Below, one piece after another: positions 62,525-64,000 of a DNA stretch of 64,000 nt. The translations under genes were made by a program, and so were the position numbers. The DNA is from an uncultured Prevotellaceae bacterium. GTDB taxonomy: Bacteria; Bacteroidota; Bacteroidia; Bacteroidales; Muribaculaceae. Within the stretch, counting starts at the first letter, position 1; every line of letters begins with the position of its first letter. The stretch is taken from contig CAMJJG010000001.1 in NCBI GenBank assembly GCA_946406035.1, positions 62,001-126,000 on the forward strand. The letters are read 5' to 3'. Under the pieces are notes generated by a model that made no database searches, was not told the DNA's origin, and was given only the letters and a program-made list of their open reading frames with translations.

Positions 62525-64000
62525 TTATTTCAGGTAGGTGTAGCGGTAGTCGGTGGGCGACACGAGGGTCTCCTTGATCACGCGCGGGATGATCCAGCGG
62601 ATGAGGTTGAACTCGCCACCAGCCTTGTCATTGGTACCACTGGCACGTGCGCCGCCAAAGGGCTGCATGCCCACAACGGCACCCGTCGGCTTGTCGTTGA
62701 TGTAGAAGTTGCCGGCGGCATAGCTCAGGCGCTCAGTGAGCTTCTCCACTGCCAGGCGGTCACGGCCCCAGACGGCACCGGTCAGGCCATAGGGCGAGGT
62801 CTCGTCACACAGCGTGGCGGTCTCGTCCACCTTGTCGTCGTCGTAGGGGTAAACCGTCAATACCGGACCAAAGATTTCCTCTTCCATAGACTTGAAGCGA
62901 GGATTGGTGGTCTCGATCACCGTGGGTTCAACAAACCAGCCCTTGCTCTTGTCACACTTGCCGCCAATGACAACCTTGGCGTCGGCTGCCTGCTCGGCAT
63001 AGTCGATGTAGCTCTTGCACTTGTCGAACGAGGCCTCGTCGATTACTGCGTTGATGAAGTTCATGGGATCCTTCACGTCGCCCATCTTCACCTCCTCGCA
63101 CATGGCCTTGATGTCGGCCAGCACGTCGGCCCACATGCTCTTGGGAATGTACATGCGCGATGCGGCCGAGCACTTCTGTCCCTGGAACTCAAACGCGCCG
63201 CAGAATGCTGCCGTGGCCACTGCCTTCTTGTCGGCACTGGGGTGTACAAAGATGAAGTCCTTGCCACCGGTCTCGCCCACGAGGCGGGGGTAGGAGATAT
63301 ATTGGTCCACATTCATGCTGGCCTGCTTCCACAGCGACTTGAATGTTGCGGTGCTGCCGGTGAAGTGAATGCCGCTGAAGTACTTGCTCTGGGTAGCTAC
63401 CTCGCCGATGAGGGCGCCGCTACCGGGCAGGAAGTTGATCACGCCGTCGGGCAGACCGGCCTCCTTGTAGAGCTGCATCAGGTAGTAGTTGCTCAGCAGG
63501 GCAGTGGTCGAGGGCTTCCACAGCGCCACGTTACCCATCAGCACGGGCGTCATGCACAGGTTGCTGGCAATCGAGGTGAAGTTGAACGGGGTCACTGCCA
63601 GGATAAAGCCCTCCAGCGGGCGATACTCGGTGTGGTTCAGCTGGCCCACGCCATCCTTGGGCTGCATGCCGTAGATCTTGCTGGCATAGTGCACATTGTA
63701 GCGGAAGAAGTCGATCGTCTCGCAGGCCGAGTCGATTTCGGCCTGATAGAAGTTCTTGCTCTGGCCCAGCATTGTGGCAGCGTTCATGATGGGACGGTAC
63801 TTGGTGGCCAGCAACTCGGCCATCTTCATCACGATGGCGGCGCGGGTGGTCCAGGGAGTGCGGCTCCACTCTTTCCAGGCCTTCATGGCGGCATCGATGG
63901 CCATCTCGATGTGCTCCTTGCCCACCTTGTGATAGGTGGCCAGCACGTGCTGGTGGTCGTGCGGGCAGGTTACTTGTCCCGTGTTGCCGGTGCGTATTTC
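62525..64000 (-). CDS. pruA: L-glutamate gamma-semialdehyde dehydrogenase, partial (N-terminus beyond right edge)
   Basis: Oxidises glutamate semialdehyde (from pyrroline-5-carboxylate) to glutamate in proline catabolism. The frame is open from base 64000, where it reads EIRTGNTGQVTCPHDHQHVL, so the first part of the gene is missing; the GTG at 63946 is internal. Aldehyde dehydrogenase motifs are complete: AVTPFNFTSIASNLCMTPVL, general base Glu in RLVGETGGKDFIFV, nucleophile Cys in EFQGQKCSAASRMYIP, EEEIFGPVLTVYPYDDD, and PFGGARASGTNDKAGG. TGNTGQV/HDHQHVLATYHK and the C-terminal SPTDYRYTYLK are specific to the P5C dehydrogenase group. Confidence 0.93.
   Translation of the reverse strand, partial: EIRTGNTGQVTCPHDHQHVLATYHKVGKEHIEMAIDAAMKAWKEWSRTPWTTRAAIVMKMAELLATKYRPIMNAATMLGQSKNFYQAEIDSACETIDFFRYNVHYASKIYGMQPKDGVGQLNHTEYRPLEGFILAVTPFNFTSIASNLCMTPVLMGNVALWKPSTTALLSNYYLMQLYKEAGLPDGVINFLPGSGALIGEVATQSKYFSGIHFTGSTATFKSLWKQASMNVDQYISYPRLVGETGGKDFIFVHPSADKKAVATAAFCGAFEFQGQKCSAASRMYIPKSMWADVLADIKAMCEEVKMGDVKDPMNFINAVIDEASFDKCKSYIDYAEQAADAKVVIGGKCDKSKGWFVEPTVIETTNPRFKSMEEEIFGPVLTVYPYDDDKVDETATLCDETSPYGLTGAVWGRDRLAVEKLTERLSYAAGNFYINDKPTGAVVGMQPFGGARASGTNDKAGGEFNLIRWIIPRVIKETLVSPTDYRYTYLK

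Overview
The window reads as a chromosomal segment of a Bacteroidales bacterium (Bacteroidota), most like Muribaculaceae or Prevotellaceae. The evidence is Bacteroidota-type promoters (TTTG, about 19-20 nt, TAnnTTTG) before many genes, DUF5686/carboxypeptidase-regulatory and BspA-like LRR proteins, a C10 (streptopain) protease, and secreted proteins ending in dockerin-like EF-hand pairs of the type GDVNxDGxVNIADVTALID. The taxonomic call is inference; there is no rRNA or tRNA gene to confirm it.

Layout. 1-13.4 kb: end-truncated LptF/LptG permease, secreted C10 protease with dockerin, CYTH phosphatase-like protein, DUF5686 outer-membrane protein, dnaE, trxA and a secreted transglutaminase-like protein. 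13.65-46.35 kb: one large surface-glycan locus, all on the + strand. It starts from a strong promoter (13658-13689) with a leader of about 190 nt and ends at a rho-independent terminator (46447-46464). 46.5-64 kb: a lipoprotein, a GHL10 glycosidase-like protein, a dockerin-tagged secreted protein, MarC, valS-rpiB, a dockerin-tagged endonuclease I, rlmN, a 1248-residue LRR surface protein with dockerin, and a right-truncated proline-catabolic aldehyde dehydrogenase.

The glycan locus has three blocks. Block A (13.9-19.5 kb) makes a CDP-6-deoxyhexose: RfbF, RfbG, a reductase-like SDR and an RmlC-like epimerase, with no 3-dehydrase (DdhC), so a 6-deoxy rather than a 3,6-dideoxy sugar is expected. 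Block B (19.5-31.2 kb, visibly AT-rich) holds glycosyltransferases, an EpsG-type polymerase, an O-acyltransferase, a DUF1919 protein and a PglC-type phosphoglycosyl transferase. It ends in a three-domain fusion, ATP-grasp + HAD + PglD-like acyltransferase, with a sharp base-composition break at the last junction. Block C (31.9-45.3 kb, GC-richer) is an acyl-thiotemplate module: four acyl carrier proteins, two KAS III-like enzymes, an AMP-dependent ligase, an FkbH glyceryl-ACP-type enzyme, a VOC (epimerase-like) protein, an SDR, an MBL hydrolase, a DegT aminotransferase, a second PglD-like acyltransferase, an ATP-grasp enzyme and a membrane acyltransferase.

Best candidate for a new system: block C together with the fusion protein. 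The aminotransferase, PglD-like acyltransferases and PglC-type transferase suggest a 4-amino sugar that starts the repeat unit. The ACP/KAS III/ligase/FkbH genes suggest that its acyl substituent is custom-built on carrier proteins, possibly from a glycerate-derived unit. The FkbH + ACP + KAS III combination is the one known from tetronate biosynthesis. Two sub-operons, each led by its own promoter and a homologous ACP (38 of 77 residues identical), drive this block. No Wzx flippase, chain-length regulator, export channel, UpxY-type antiterminator or sugar 4,6-dehydratase for the amino sugar is in the window, so the pathway depends on genes elsewhere.
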